The notes: a model not told the origin generated them from the sequence alone. 64,000 bases of DNA from Marinobacterium nitratireducens (GCF_014645375.1 NZ_BMLT01000002.1:186001-250000), one strand, 5' to 3'; counted from the first letter of the stretch, positions 17,209 through 26,978 are shown. Numbers and translations are program-made.

Positions 17209-17282
17209 GTGCTTCTATCCATCCGTGATCAGTCAGAGAAGGCATCATAGGCCGTTCCCCCGGAACCGCAAATAGGCGTCAC

Positions 17283-17302
17283 TGTGATCAGATTGTGATC
17301 AG
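17283..17302 (+). repeat. Paired 9-mer direct repeat, copy 2
   Basis: TGTGATCAGATTGTGATCAG, two 9-mers at 11-bp spacing, matching copy 1 at 16114-16133 at 18 of 20 positions. It lies upstream of the NERD gene and about 105 nt from the 3' end of tRNA-Arg. Confidence 0.6.
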
Positions 17303-17406
17303 ACGTAGTTTAGCCACTCGCAAGTGTTTCCATGCGCGCCCGTGGCTCGGGTGGATGGAGTAGCACTTTCCGAAGGTAAACAAGGACTTACAAGGGAAGG
17401 AAAAGA

Positions 17407-17483
17407 TGGCGCGCCCGGAGGGATTCGAACCCCCGACCAACAGGATCGGAACCTGCTACTCTATCCAGCTGAGCTACGGGCGC
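17407..17483 (-). tRNA. tRNA-Arg (anticodon CCG)
   Basis: 77 nt including an encoded CCA. Acceptor GCGCCCG pairs with CGGGCGC and the discriminator is G. D-stem GCTC/GAGT, anticodon stem GCAGG/CCTGT with loop TTCCGAT (anticodon CCG), and T-loop TTCGAAT are all present. The 3' end faces the island, as expected for an integration target, and separates low-GC island DNA from core genes. Confidence 0.97.
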
Positions 17484-18003
17484 GCAAAGGAAGTTGTTTG
17501 CAGGCGGCTATGTTACGGATTGCTAAGGCGTTTGCCAAGCCCTTTTCGTCGCGTGGGGAAGGCTGGTCAAAGGGTGATCATATTCGCTGTCACCGTTCTG
17601 TCACGACCGCCCTTTAGAGTTGCTTCTGAGCCGATCAGGACACGTATTGGCAGGGAGCAGGCCACGGATGGCGCTTTCCCGTTTGCGTTGTACTCTTAGC
17701 ACCGCTCACCAAGCCACCCACCGCCCACCGCGATTCCTGCGGCACGATTCGCTGCGTTCAAGGTGCCCTACTATGATGCTAATTCCGCGCCCAAGCTGGC
17801 CGATGTGCAGGCTGCCCTGCGCAAGCGTTGCCTTGTCGCGGGGCGATAGGCGCTAAAGCCCCGTTTCCGTAATGGGCATTTGCCGGTATACTTTTGCGCC
17901 AATTACGCCATTGCGTCGTTGCCCCGGTTTTGCGGCTCCCTGTCGGAGCGTCCGGCGGTGAATCGAGGCGCAGAATTCTTGCAAAGTAATGAGGGTACTG
18001 ACT
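17484..18003. other. Intergenic region between tRNA-Arg and cytochrome c5
   Basis: 520 nt with no supported gene. The tRNA promoter should be near 17490-17540 on the minus strand. A copy of a dispersed 31-bp repeat lies at 17741-17771 and the cytochrome gene leader at its right end. Confidence 0.5.
17741..17771 (-). repeat. Dispersed 31-bp repeat, copy A
   Basis: On the minus strand it begins GTAGGGCACC and ends GCAGCGAATCGTGCC. Near-identical copies lie on the plus strand at 40910-40940 and 41014-41044. Confidence 0.7.
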
Positions 18004-18426
18004 GTGAACAAATTTGCGTCTGCGCTCTGCGCCCTGGGTCTGGGTGTTGCGCTGGTGGCCTCCGTCCAGGCGGCTACCGACAACGACAAGATCATCGAGC
18101 GGATCAAGCCGGTCGGCGAAGTCTGCATGGAAGGCGACGACAGCTGCGGCGGCGCGGCTGCGGCAGCTACCGCTTCTGCCGGCGGCGGGCGCAGCGGCGA
18201 AGAGGTTTACAACGCCAGTTGTGCGGCTTGCCACGGCACCGGCGTTGCTGGCGCACCGAAGTTCGGTACCAGCGACTGGACCGCTCGCGCTGAAAAGGGC
18301 ATGGACACCCTGCTTGACCACGCCATCAACGGTATCAATGCGATGCCGCCGCGCGGCACCTGCGCCAGCTGCTCCGATGACGAGATCAAGGCTGCTATCG
18401 AGCACATGGTCAACAGCGCCGGTTAA
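18004..18426 (+). CDS. Cytochrome c5-type monohaem cytochrome
   Basis: 140 residues from the GTG at 18004, preceded by GAGGG at good spacing; an in-frame ATG at 17989 has no ribosome site. A signal peptide (NKFASALCALGLGVALVASVQA, cut before ATDND) exports it to the periplasm. The mature part has an Ala-rich linker, haem motif CAACH, and the c5 pattern of a distal Met (NAMPPRG) followed by CASCSDDEI, the paired cysteines typical of c5. It carries electrons in the periplasm towards terminal oxidases or other acceptors. It stands alone with its own terminator. Confidence 0.88.
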   Translation: MNKFASALCALGLGVALVASVQAATDNDKIIERIKPVGEVCMEGDDSCGGAAAAATASAGGGRSGEEVYNASCAACHGTGVAGAPKFGTSDWTARAEKGMDTLLDHAINGINAMPPRGTCASCSDDEIKAAIEHMVNSAG

Positions 18427-18453
18427 TATCTGCGCGTGACCGCCGTACCAACG

Positions 18454-18482
18454 AAACCCCGCAGCCGCGGGGTTTTGTTTTT
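18454..18482 (+). terminator. Terminator after cytochrome c5
   Basis: Stem AAACCCCGC (18454-18462) / GCGGGGTTT (18467-18475), 4-nt loop, then TGTTTTT. It lies 28 nt after the cytochrome stop codon. Confidence 0.85.
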
Positions 18483-18596
18483 ATGGGGGCGCGGCCCAAT
18501 TCGCGGCGGAGAAGTGCCCGTAAGTTTGGGTACGCCGCTCCTGCGATCGGAAATCTGATAGATATGGTGCGGTTCGTTGCGCTTACCGGCACCCTA

Positions 18597-18655
18597 CCCG
18601 TCACCCGTCACCCGTCACCCGTCACCCGTCACCCGTCACCCGTCACCCGTCACCC
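18597..18655. repeat. Heptanucleotide array (CCCGTCA)x8
   Basis: Eight perfect copies of CCCGTCA from 18597 to 18652, followed by a partial unit. The last TCA, read on the minus strand, is the TGA stop codon of ilvY. An identical eight-copy array occurs at 60239-60294. Confidence 0.95.
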
Positions 18656-19534
18656 CTGCAACTGCGCCCAGAAGGCACGGATCAGCGGGTTCTTGAGCTT
18701 CTTTTGCAGCGCGAACAGCCCGACCTCCAGCGGCGCCAGTTCCGGGCGCACGTCGAGCACCTTCACGCGCTCGGCCAGCGGGCTGTTGTCCAGCACGATG
18801 CGCGGCACCACGCCGATACCGAAGCCAAGGCTCACCATGCTGACGATGGCTTCGTTACCGGCGATTTGGGCGTAGATCCTGGGCTTCACTGCCAGCGCCC
18901 GGAACCATTCGTCGACCCTGTCGCGGGCGACGCCGCCTTCGGGCAGGATCATCGGCACCTCCGACCAGTCATCGGCGTTCGAGTGACCGGCGGGCGGCAG
19001 TTCGAAACCCAGGTCGCCGGTCGGGGCGATGAACAGCAGAGACGATTCCGCGATCGGTTTGAAGTCGAGCCCCGCGGGCAGGTTGTCGGGCCGGGCGGCA
19101 ATGGCGATATCCTCGTCCCCGGCCTGGGCCCTTGCGATCGACTGGTCAGGGTCGCCGGTATGGAGCTTGATTTCGATACGCGGGTACTGATGGCGGAAAC
19201 GGCTGAGTATCTCGTAGAGAAAGCTGTAGCTGGCGGTCACCGAGCAGTACATGCTGATCTCGCCGTGCAGTTCGTCCGCCTCGGCCAGCAGGGAGTTGCG
19301 TATCAGGTCCCACTGCGCCAGCGCCTCGCGGGCGTAATGCTGAAACAGCCGGCCTTCGTGGGTCAGGGTCACGGTGCGGTTGTCGCGCTCGAACAGCCGT
19401 ACGCCCAGGTCGTCCTCGAGCTGCTTCAGGCTGCGGCTCAGGGTCGAAGGGCTGACGTGGCAGGCCTCGCTGGAACGCCCGAAGTGCAGCGTTTCCGAGA
19501 GGCTGAGAAAGAGCTGCAGGCTGCGGCTGTCCAT
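18650..19534 (-). CDS. ilvY: LysR-type activator of ilvC
   Basis: 294 residues. N-terminal winged HTH (LQLFLSLSETLHFGRSSEACHVSPSTLSRSLKQLED) followed by a LysR co-inducer domain. It is divergent from ilvC, with 185 nt between the starts. That is the classic ilvY-ilvC arrangement, in which IlvY activates ilvC when acetolactate or acetohydroxybutyrate accumulates. The match in size, HTH sequence and context makes IlvY much more likely than another LysR protein. Its stop codon is supplied by the adjoining CCCGTCA array, so the C-terminus may vary between strains if the array changes. Confidence 0.92.
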   Translation of the reverse strand: MDSRSLQLFLSLSETLHFGRSSEACHVSPSTLSRSLKQLEDDLGVRLFERDNRTVTLTHEGRLFQHYAREALAQWDLIRNSLLAEADELHGEISMYCSVTASYSFLYEILSRFRHQYPRIEIKLHTGDPDQSIARAQAGDEDIAIAARPDNLPAGLDFKPIAESSLLFIAPTGDLGFELPPAGHSNADDWSEVPMILPEGGVARDRVDEWFRALAVKPRIYAQIAGNEAIVSMVSLGFGIGVVPRIVLDNSPLAERVKVLDVRPELAPLEVGLFALQKKLKNPLIRAFWAQLQG

Positions 19535-19577
19535 GGGACTCCTTGTATTGCGGCAGACGGGATGCCCGCGATATTGT

Positions 19578-19625
19578 GTTGCGAATTATGAAATATAATG
19601 TTGCAAATATATCATTTTACGCAAC
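19578..19625. promoter_or_regulatory. Probable IlvY operator region
   Basis: An AT-rich stretch in GC-rich DNA with GTTGCGAA at 19578, GTTGCAAA at 19600 (22 bp apart) and inverted GCAAC at 19621-19625. TTGC/GCAA half-sites are characteristic of IlvY operators, and the place between ilvY and ilvC is right. Exact site borders are inferred. Confidence 0.6.
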
Positions 19626-19647
19626 GGTTTTTATCCCTTATCTTTGA

Positions 19648-20736
<1,089 letters not shown>

Positions 20737-20785
20737 GTCTCCTCCTTGCCAGCGCCGCGCACGTAAGTGCGCGGTTGACGACAGA

Positions 20786-20820
20786 ACCGGTACCGGGCGC
20801 AGGCCCGCTACCGGTTTTTT
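20786..20820 (+). terminator. Terminator after ilvC
   Basis: Long stem ACCGGTACCGGGC (20786-20798) / GCCCGCTACCGGT (20803-20815) with one mismatch, followed by a run of Ts. Confidence 0.9.
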
Positions 20821-20932
20821 GTTTTCGGGGAGGACTGGCCGGATCTCCGGAATTGCGGCTTTTTCTTGATCGTTTCGCCGATTGGGGTGATCATTTCAGT
20901 TAACGCTAAACCAACCGAACCGGGACTACAGC

Positions 20933-22459
20933 ATGGAGCGCTCCCCCGCCGCCCTCATTCCGCGCCCTCATCTGATGAGCAACCTTGTTGTCTGGGTACT
21001 GGCGACCCTGTTGTTCGTGGTCTGTGTGCTGAACCTGGAATATCGTCGCCTCGATGCGCGGGTCGACAAGGTAGCCGACAACCTGCGCCATCACCTGGCC
21101 ATGCAGCTGAACCTGCGGGAGCTGTCGCTCGAGAGTTTTTCGCACCATCTCTCCACGCTTCCCGTCCTGGATCTCGAGCTGGCCCGAAATTACGCCGCGC
21201 GTCTGCTGCAGCACCATCCGCAGATCTATATGCTGGCGCTAGCCAGCCAAGTGCCGGCGGGCGAGCGCCGGCGGTTCGAAAAGGATATGAGCGAGTTCAG
21301 CGCGCGTGGCTTCAGTATCCATCCGCCGCGCGAGGGAGGGGCCACGCTGCCGCCGGCCTATTATCCGGTGGTGCTGCTGGAGCCGGAGCTTCCCGAGGCG
21401 CGGGGCCTGCTTGGCATGGACATGGCGGAAAGCTCGTCGGTCCTGAGTGGCCTGCTCGGAGGAGTCAAGGATGGCGGTCTGTCCCGTCCCATCGCGCTTG
21501 CCGATAACCGCGGCTATCTGCTCTACCATGCGGTCGACAGCGGGTTCGGACATGGCGCACCGCCAACCATCCACGGCTATCAGCATTATGCATTGCTGGT
21601 AGTGCGTGCGTCCGCGCTGCTGCCGGGCTGGGCACTCGATATGCCCGGGCTGCAGCTGCGGCTGCGTCACCCCGACAGCTCGCTCGGCGAGCGGGGGCTG
21701 TTGCTGGAGCATCGCAGCGAAGCCAGTCAGTTGCTGCCGCTGCCGGTTTTCGAACGGGTAATCGACATGGACGACGAGCAGCAGCCGCTGCGGCTCGAGA
21801 TAGAGTACCTGCCGTCCTGGCAGGCGCTGGACATCTGGCTGCTAGCCGGGCTCTTCGTTGCTGGCTTGCTGCTGGTGGCCCAGGCGGGATGGATCTTGCT
21901 GAGGGTGAGCCGCGCCCGTCACCGGTTGCTGGAGCAGCAGCAGACCCTGTATCAGAAGGCCCACTTCGACCACCTGACCGGCCTGCCCAATACCAACCTG
22001 CTGATCGACCGTCTGGAACAGGCGATCCGGTCGGCGCAACGCACGTCGAGCCGGGTGGCGGTGTTCTTTCTCGACCTTGACGAATTCAAGCGGGTCAACG
22101 ACCTCTGGGGCCATGATGTCGGTGACCAGTTGCTGATCCAGATCGGGGTGCGGCTGCGCGAGTCGATGCGGGGCGAGGATACGGTGGCGCGTATCCATGG
22201 CGACGAATTCATCGTGCTGATTCCGATGCTGGACGGCGACGAGCAGTTGCGCCGGGTGCGTTACAAGCTCGAGTTGCTGTTCGAGGCGCCTTTCCGCGTC
22301 GGCGATATCGAACTGAGACAAACCGGCAGTATCGGTCTGGCGGTGTACCCGGACGATGCGAACGACGCCGAGGAGCTGCTGGGACTGGCGGATCGCGAGA
22401 TGTACCAGCACAAGAACACCCGGGACGGTGGCGATGTGTCTGCGGCGGTCGGCGGCTGA
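20933..22459 (+). CDS. Membrane diguanylate cyclase with periplasmic CHASE-like sensor
   Basis: 508 residues. A transmembrane segment at about 17-36, a periplasmic sensor of about 260 residues, a second membrane segment near 305-328, then a GGDEF domain starting HFDHLTGLPN. The active loop reads HGDEF at 422-426 instead of GGDEF. The metal-binding aspartates (FFLDLDEF) and the substrate-binding Asn and Asp (KRVNDLWGHDVGD) are present. Replacement of the first Gly is seen in some active cyclases, so c-di-GMP synthesis is likely but not certain. The CHASE assignment rests on topology only. Confidence 0.85.
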   Translation: MERSPAALIPRPHLMSNLVVWVLATLLFVVCVLNLEYRRLDARVDKVADNLRHHLAMQLNLRELSLESFSHHLSTLPVLDLELARNYAARLLQHHPQIYMLALASQVPAGERRRFEKDMSEFSARGFSIHPPREGGATLPPAYYPVVLLEPELPEARGLLGMDMAESSSVLSGLLGGVKDGGLSRPIALADNRGYLLYHAVDSGFGHGAPPTIHGYQHYALLVVRASALLPGWALDMPGLQLRLRHPDSSLGERGLLLEHRSEASQLLPLPVFERVIDMDDEQQPLRLEIEYLPSWQALDIWLLAGLFVAGLLLVAQAGWILLRVSRARHRLLEQQQTLYQKAHFDHLTGLPNTNLLIDRLEQAIRSAQRTSSRVAVFFLDLDEFKRVNDLWGHDVGDQLLIQIGVRLRESMRGEDTVARIHGDEFIVLIPMLDGDEQLRRVRYKLELLFEAPFRVGDIELRQTGSIGLAVYPDDANDAEELLGLADREMYQHKNTRDGGDVSAAVGG

Positions 22460-22552
22460 CAGCCATTACGGCGTGCCACCTGCGCCGTTGGAGTTGACAG
22501 CTTTTCGCGGCGGTGTCGAAAATGGTCGTGTTCATGCCGCTACGGAGGCCCC

Positions 22553-23167
22553 GTGAACTGGACAACCTACAGCGAAGCCTGCGCCCGCAATCAGCGCCCT
22601 ATTCTGGAGCGTCTGGCGCCGCTGCTCGCGAACAGCTGCCGGCTGCTGGAGATAGGCAGCGGTACCGGGCAGCACGCGGTGCACTTTAGCGCCGCGATGC
22701 CGGCGCTTGGCTGGCAGCCCACCGATCTGGCGGCGAACCTGGCGTCACTGCGTATCAATCTGGCCCGAAACGGATGCGACAACATTTTGCCGCCGCTGGA
22801 GCTGGATGTCCGTACGGAGCGCTGGCCGGCTGGACCCTGGGATGCGGTGTTCAGCGCCAATACGCTGCATATCGTCGGCTGGTCGGAAGTGGAGGCGCTG
22901 ATGGCCGGCGTCGGGCGGGTGCTGGCGCCGGGCGGTCTGCTGTGCGTCTACGGGCCCTTCCGCTACGGAGGCGACTATAGCAGCCCCAGCAATGCCGAGT
23001 TCGATCGCTGGCTGCGGTTGCGCGATCCGCACAGCGGCATCCGCGATTTCGAAGCGGTGGACGCGCTGGCACGGGCCGCGGGCCTGACGCTCGAGCACGA
23101 CTTTGCCATGCCCGCCAACAACCAGTTGCTGGTATGGCGGCGCGGTGCCGCAGCATCATCCATCTAG
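22553..23167 (+). CDS. DUF938 SAM-dependent methyltransferase
   Basis: 204 residues from a GTG with GGAGG upstream. The N-terminus YSEACARNQRPIL is characteristic of DUF938. It is followed by a class I methyltransferase motif I (LLEIGSGTGQHAVHF) and AVFSANTLHIVGW. Substrate is unknown in this family. It stands alone 93 nt after the GGDEF gene; no functional link to betI downstream is evident. Confidence 0.88.
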   Translation: MNWTTYSEACARNQRPILERLAPLLANSCRLLEIGSGTGQHAVHFSAAMPALGWQPTDLAANLASLRINLARNGCDNILPPLELDVRTERWPAGPWDAVFSANTLHIVGWSEVEALMAGVGRVLAPGGLLCVYGPFRYGGDYSSPSNAEFDRWLRLRDPHSGIRDFEAVDALARAAGLTLEHDFAMPANNQLLVWRRGAAASSI

Positions 23168-23362
23168 CTGGCGCGAAGCCAGGCAGACCCCGCCCCTGCC
23201 TGCTATCCTGCGTTTTCGATCGTCCGGTGCCTCGGGGTGCAACGCTCAGTCGTGACCTCTCCACCCCGGTATTTTTTTGACGATTTTCCCTCATTTTCGG
23301 AGCTGTTGGCGTCATTCGTGTCTTTCGGGTTGACACAGCGGCGCCAAGGTGACAATCTTTTC

Positions 23363-23382
23363 TTAATTGATCGTTTAATTAA
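23363..23382. promoter_or_regulatory. Probable BetI operator
   Basis: TTAATTGATCGTTTAATTAA, an inverted repeat in the leader 20 nt before betI. It resembles the AT-rich TTGATnGnnnAATnAA sites of TetR-type BetI. BetI homologues repress their own operon until choline is present. Confidence 0.6.
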
Positions 23383-23401
23383 AAAAGAGGATGTGCATCG
23401 C

Positions 23402-24001
23402 ATGCCCAAAGTCGGGATGCCGGAGATCAGAAAGCCGCAGCTGATCAACGCCACCATGGAGGCCATCGACTCCCACGGACTGCAGAAGGCCAGCGTGGCT
23501 GTCATCAGCCGGTACGCCGGCGTCTCTCCGGCCATCATCAACCACTATTTCGGCGGCAAGGATGGCCTGATGGAGGCGACGATGCGTTCGGTGCTGAGGC
23601 AGTTGTCCGAAGGCGTACGCGAGCGTCTGGCCGCGACCGACGAGGGCGATACCGTGGGCCGGATCAAGGCAATTGTCGGCGGGAACTTCGACCCGAGCCA
23701 GATCGACCGCAAGGTGGTCAAGACCTGGCTGGCGTTCTGGTCTCAGGCGATGCACCACCCGCAGCTGTTCCGGCTACAGCGCGTCAACGAGCAGCGCCTG
23801 CTGTCCCATCTGCGGCGCGAACTCAAGCAGGTGCTGGATCCGGAGCGTGCCCAGTTCGTCGCCCAGGGAATCGCGGCCCTGATCGATGGCATCTGGTTGC
23901 GCGGCGCCCTGGCGCCGGAAGGCATCAACAGCGATCTGGCACAGCGAATCATCACCGATTACCTCGAGCGGCAGTTGCCGCCGGCGATCGGTAAATCCTA
24001 A
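23402..24001 (+). CDS. betI: Choline-responsive TetR repressor BetI
   Basis: 199 residues. The start at 23402 ([15 protein letters not shown]) has GAGG upstream; longer frames upstream lack family similarity. The TetR HTH is [25 protein letters not shown], followed by the BetI ligand domain with [18 protein letters not shown]. It represses bet genes, and choline relieves repression. It lies 26 nt before betB in one operon. Neither betA nor a choline transporter follows in this window. Confidence 0.95.
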   Translation: MPKVGMPEIRKPQLINATMEAIDSHGLQKASVAVISRYAGVSPAIINHYFGGKDGLMEATMRSVLRQLSEGVRERLAATDEGDTVGRIKAIVGGNFDPSQIDRKVVKTWLAFWSQAMHHPQLFRLQRVNEQRLLSHLRRELKQVLDPERAQFVAQGIAALIDGIWLRGALAPEGINSDLAQRIITDYLERQLPPAIGKS

Positions 24002-24027
24002 TTCAAGCGCAGGACCCAACAGACATC

Positions 24028-25485
24028 ATGAACACTATTACCCAGTACATTCATGGCCGCTGCCGGGACGCGGCGAGCGGCGAAACCTTCGAATCCCGCA
24101 ATCCGTCCACCGGCGAGGTGCTGGCACAGATTCAGCAGGCCGCCGAGGCGGATGTCGAGGCAGCAATTGCCTCCGCCAAAGAAGGCTTTGCGGTCTGGTC
24201 GGCAATGACCGGTACCGAACGCAGCCGCATTCTGCTGCGCGCCGTCGAGTTGCTGCGCGAACGCAACGATGAACTCGCGCGTCTGGAGGTGCTCGATACC
24301 GGCAAGCCGCTGCAGGAAGCCGAGGTCGTGGATATCCACACCGGCGCCGACGTGCTCGAGTACTACGCAGGCCTTGCCGGCAAGATTCAGGGTGATTACC
24401 AGGATCTGGGTAATGGCAATTTCTACTACACCCGGCGCGAGCCGCTGGGTATCTGCGCCGGTATCGGCGCCTGGAATTACCCGATCCAGATCGCCTGCTG
24501 GAAGTCGGCGCCGGCGCTGGCGGCGGGCAATGTCATGATCTTCAAGCCGTCCGAGGAAACCCCGCTGACGGCGATGAAACTGGCCGAGATCTTCACCGAG
24601 GCCGGTGTGCCGGACGGCGTTTTCAACGTCGTCCAGGGCGACGGCCGCGTTGGTTCCATGCTGACTCACCATCCGGATATCGCCAAGGTCTCCTTTACCG
24701 GCGAGTGCGGTACCGGCAAGCGTGTAATGGGCGCCGCCGCGACGACGCTGAAGTCGGTCACCATGGAACTGGGTGGCAAGTCGCCGATGATCGTGTTCCC
24801 GGATACCAGGGTCGAAACCGCGGTTTCCGGCGCCTTGCTGGCCAACTTCTACACCCAGGGCGAGGTCTGCACCCACGGAACCCGTGTATTCGTGCACGAT
24901 GATATCTACGATGCCTTCCTCGAAGAGCTGGAGACGCGTACCCGCGCGCTGCGTATCGGCGATCCGCTGGATCCGGACACCCAGATCGGCGCCCTGATTT
25001 CCGAAAAGCACCTTGAAAAGGTACTGGGCTACGTCGACGCGGCGCAGCAGGCCGGTGCCCGCCTCGTCTGCGGCGGACGTCGTGCCTCGATCGCAGGTCA
25101 CGAGAACGGTTGCTTCGTCGAGCCGACGGTCTTCGCCGACTGCAGCGACGATATGCCAAACGTGCGCGATGAAATCTTCGGTCCGGTGATGTCGGTGCTG
25201 CGCTTCAGCGACGAAGACGAAGTGATCCGTCGCGCCAACGACACCCGAGTGGGTCTGGCCGCCGGCGTCTTCACCCGCGATATCGGCCGCGCCCACCGTG
25301 TAATCGCACAGCTGCAGGCCGGCATATGCTGGATCAACACCTGGGGCGCCTCGCCGGCGGAGATGCCGGTGGGCGGTTACAAGGAGTCCGGTATCGGTCG
25401 TGAGAACGGCATCGAGAGCCTTTATCACTATACCCAGACCAAAAGCGTATTCGTCGAACTTGGCGAGCTCGAAAGCCCTTACTGA
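24028..25485 (+). CDS. betB: Betaine aldehyde dehydrogenase
   Basis: 485 residues. The ALDH family residues are intact: the cofactor-binding [11 protein letters not shown], general base Glu in [10 protein letters not shown] and catalytic Cys in [11 protein letters not shown]. It oxidises betaine aldehyde to glycine betaine with NAD(P)+ and so makes an osmoprotectant. Co-transcription with betI supports BetB over other aldehyde dehydrogenases. The choline dehydrogenase gene normally next in the operon is absent; the operon ends here and a low-GC region follows. Confidence 0.96.
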   Translation: MNTITQYIHGRCRDAASGETFESRNPSTGEVLAQIQQAAEADVEAAIASAKEGFAVWSAMTGTERSRILLRAVELLRERNDELARLEVLDTGKPLQEAEVVDIHTGADVLEYYAGLAGKIQGDYQDLGNGNFYYTRREPLGICAGIGAWNYPIQIACWKSAPALAAGNVMIFKPSEETPLTAMKLAEIFTEAGVPDGVFNVVQGDGRVGSMLTHHPDIAKVSFTGECGTGKRVMGAAATTLKSVTMELGGKSPMIVFPDTRVETAVSGALLANFYTQGEVCTHGTRVFVHDDIYDAFLEELETRTRALRIGDPLDPDTQIGALISEKHLEKVLGYVDAAQQAGARLVCGGRRASIAGHENGCFVEPTVFADCSDDMPNVRDEIFGPVMSVLRFSDEDEVIRRANDTRVGLAAGVFTRDIGRAHRVIAQLQAGICWINTWGASPAEMPVGGYKESGIGRENGIESLYHYTQTKSVFVELGELESPY

Positions 25486-26339
25486 CACCGCCAGTTCAAG
25501 CCAAACCGGGTCATCGGGCGGGAGACGAGCTTCCCGCCTTTGCCCGTCTGAACACAGCAGCGCGTTGGCTCACAAGAGCCTCTGCCAGGGACGGCAACCT
25601 TATGCTCAGGGACGAGCATTTTTCCACGCCCCTCCTCCTCCATCCTTGGATAAATCTGTGGAAACTGTGGGTATGATGTCTGCAGCCTGTCTTTGATTCT
25701 TTTCCACAGGCCGTATATAACCACTTTGGCTGCTTCCTTGATCAATTTCCACAGCGACAGCTACCACGGGCTCTGTATGCAAGTGCCGGGCAGTTGCCAC
25801 ATGGCTATCCACAGGGTGGTAAACAGATATTGTGCATAGTTTGACGGCTCTTTATGGGTAAGGTTATCCACTATTCTGTTATGCACAGGCCCGGAGGCAA
25901 TGCGATATTACGCCAGGCGTAGCGGCGCCCCGCCGCGAATGATCGGGCACGGTGCCAAACCTGTTCGCCGCGGGGCGCGCCTCCTACGATGGGTGCCGAA
26001 TATCCGGTTTCCGTGGGAGCGGCATCTCGCCGCGAATGACCGCTCAACCCAGGGCTAATCGCAAAGCTAAATACCAGCCAAGGCCTGTTTATTGCTGTTT
26101 ACAATCCTGAACTGTGCTGTTTATAAGTTGTTAGTTAAAGTTATCAACGCTCTGGATATCGTTTCCCACAGGGCACTTTCACGGTTTTGGGTGTTCTGGT
26201 GATCAATTCCCTCAGCGCCAGACACCATGCGGGTTGTGGGTATCTTTAAGGTGTTTGTCACTAGCTTATTCACAGGGCTGCAAACAGAAATTGTGTGTAT
26301 ATTTCGTGGTGTGAATACTTGGCTTTATGCACAGCCTGT
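25486..26339. other. Low-GC intergenic region with a cluster of DnaA-box-like 9-mers
   Basis: About 850 nt with no gene. Three 9-mers fit TTATNCACA exactly: TTATGCACA at 25879 and 26325, and TTATTCACA at 26266. One-mismatch copies are TTTTCCACA at 25700, CTATCCACA at 25805, TTATCCACT at 25864 and TTATCTACA at 26340, all on the plus strand. Weaker versions occur near 25657, 25745 and 26162. An AT-rich stretch lies at 26086-26147. A REP-like pair interrupts it at 25919-25987. It may be a replication origin, a DnaA-titrating locus or a chance cluster. Confidence 0.6.
25919..25987. repeat. REP-like inverted pair
   Basis: GCGGCGCCCCGCCGCGAA on the left and its near-complement TTCGCCGCGGGGCGCGCC with CTCCTAC on the right. 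A third, single arm (GGAGCGGCATCTCGCCGCGAA-like) follows near 26013-26036. Same family as 56164-56231. Confidence 0.7.
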
Positions 26340-26978
26340 TTATCTACAGGATTGCCGTGTCGCAGATTGCTGCAGCCAGGCGCGTCCGACCAGGTAGAGC
26401 ACCAGGCCGTTCAACAGGTGCCAGGGAAAGTGGGTGCCAACAGGAAGCGCAGCGCAGAGCTCGAGATCCAGGGTGCGAAACGTCAGAGACAGCAGCAGTG
26501 TTGCCGAGGCCTGTAACAGCAACCAGGGCTCGCGGCCGTGTCGGCAGTGCCAGAAGCCGAGACCGGTGAGAAACAGCAGTGCGGGCAGGTAGAGGATGGA
26601 CCGGTTCAGCAGCGTCGGATCCAGGTACATCAACGCGCCGGCGGCAAGGAAAAGGCCGAGCAGCGCAACAGACCAACCCCTGCTCAGACCGATCTCTACC
26701 CGGGCATAGATCCACAGAAACCAGAGCTGGAACAGCAGGATCGGAATGACATCCATCCAGCGGGCCCAGGCAGTGGCGAACGTATGGTAGAGGCTGCTGC
26801 CGGTGCCGATGCAAAGCAGCAGGACAAGCAACAGACCGCCCTCGACGCCGAAACCGCCCTCCCGGCGCGCCAGTCGCCACAGCGCCCAGGCGGCAACGAA
26901 GAATGCCAGATTGCTCAGGGCATTGAATGGCTCGCCCAGCAGCCCCGGGCTCAGGCGTTCGCAGTATTCGTCGAGCAT
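26340..26978 (-). CDS. Ceramidase-like (CREST superfamily) membrane protein
   Basis: 212 residues with about seven hydrophobic segments. Conserved metal-site motifs of the alkaline-ceramidase/CREST hydrolases are visible: GSSLYHTFATAWARWMDVIPI (S, H, D) and TLDLELC...GTHFPWHLLNG (D, H, H). These enzymes are membrane metal-dependent amidases or hydrolases. A sphingolipid substrate is not implied for this bacterium. Its stop codon lies inside the last DnaA-box-like 9-mer at 26340. It appears to be a single-gene unit. Confidence 0.8.
   Translation of the reverse strand: MLDEYCERLSPGLLGEPFNALSNLAFFVAAWALWRLARREGGFGVEGGLLLVLLLCIGTGSSLYHTFATAWARWMDVIPILLFQLWFLWIYARVEIGLSRGWSVALLGLFLAAGALMYLDPTLLNRSILYLPALLFLTGLGFWHCRHGREPWLLLQASATLLLSLTFRTLDLELCAALPVGTHFPWHLLNGLVLYLVGRAWLQQSATRQSCR

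Noticed and set aside
18597-18655. CRISPR-like array
   Set aside because: The unit is a contiguous 7-mer without spacers; no cas genes are present.
23998-25488. 496-codon minus-strand frame opposite betB
   Set aside because: betB is complete with catalytic Cys and Glu; the antisense product matches nothing.
25640-26350. Calling this region oriC outright
   Set aside because: Box quality is mixed, no replication genes are adjacent, and gene orientation does not switch cleanly here; kept as a hypothesis only.
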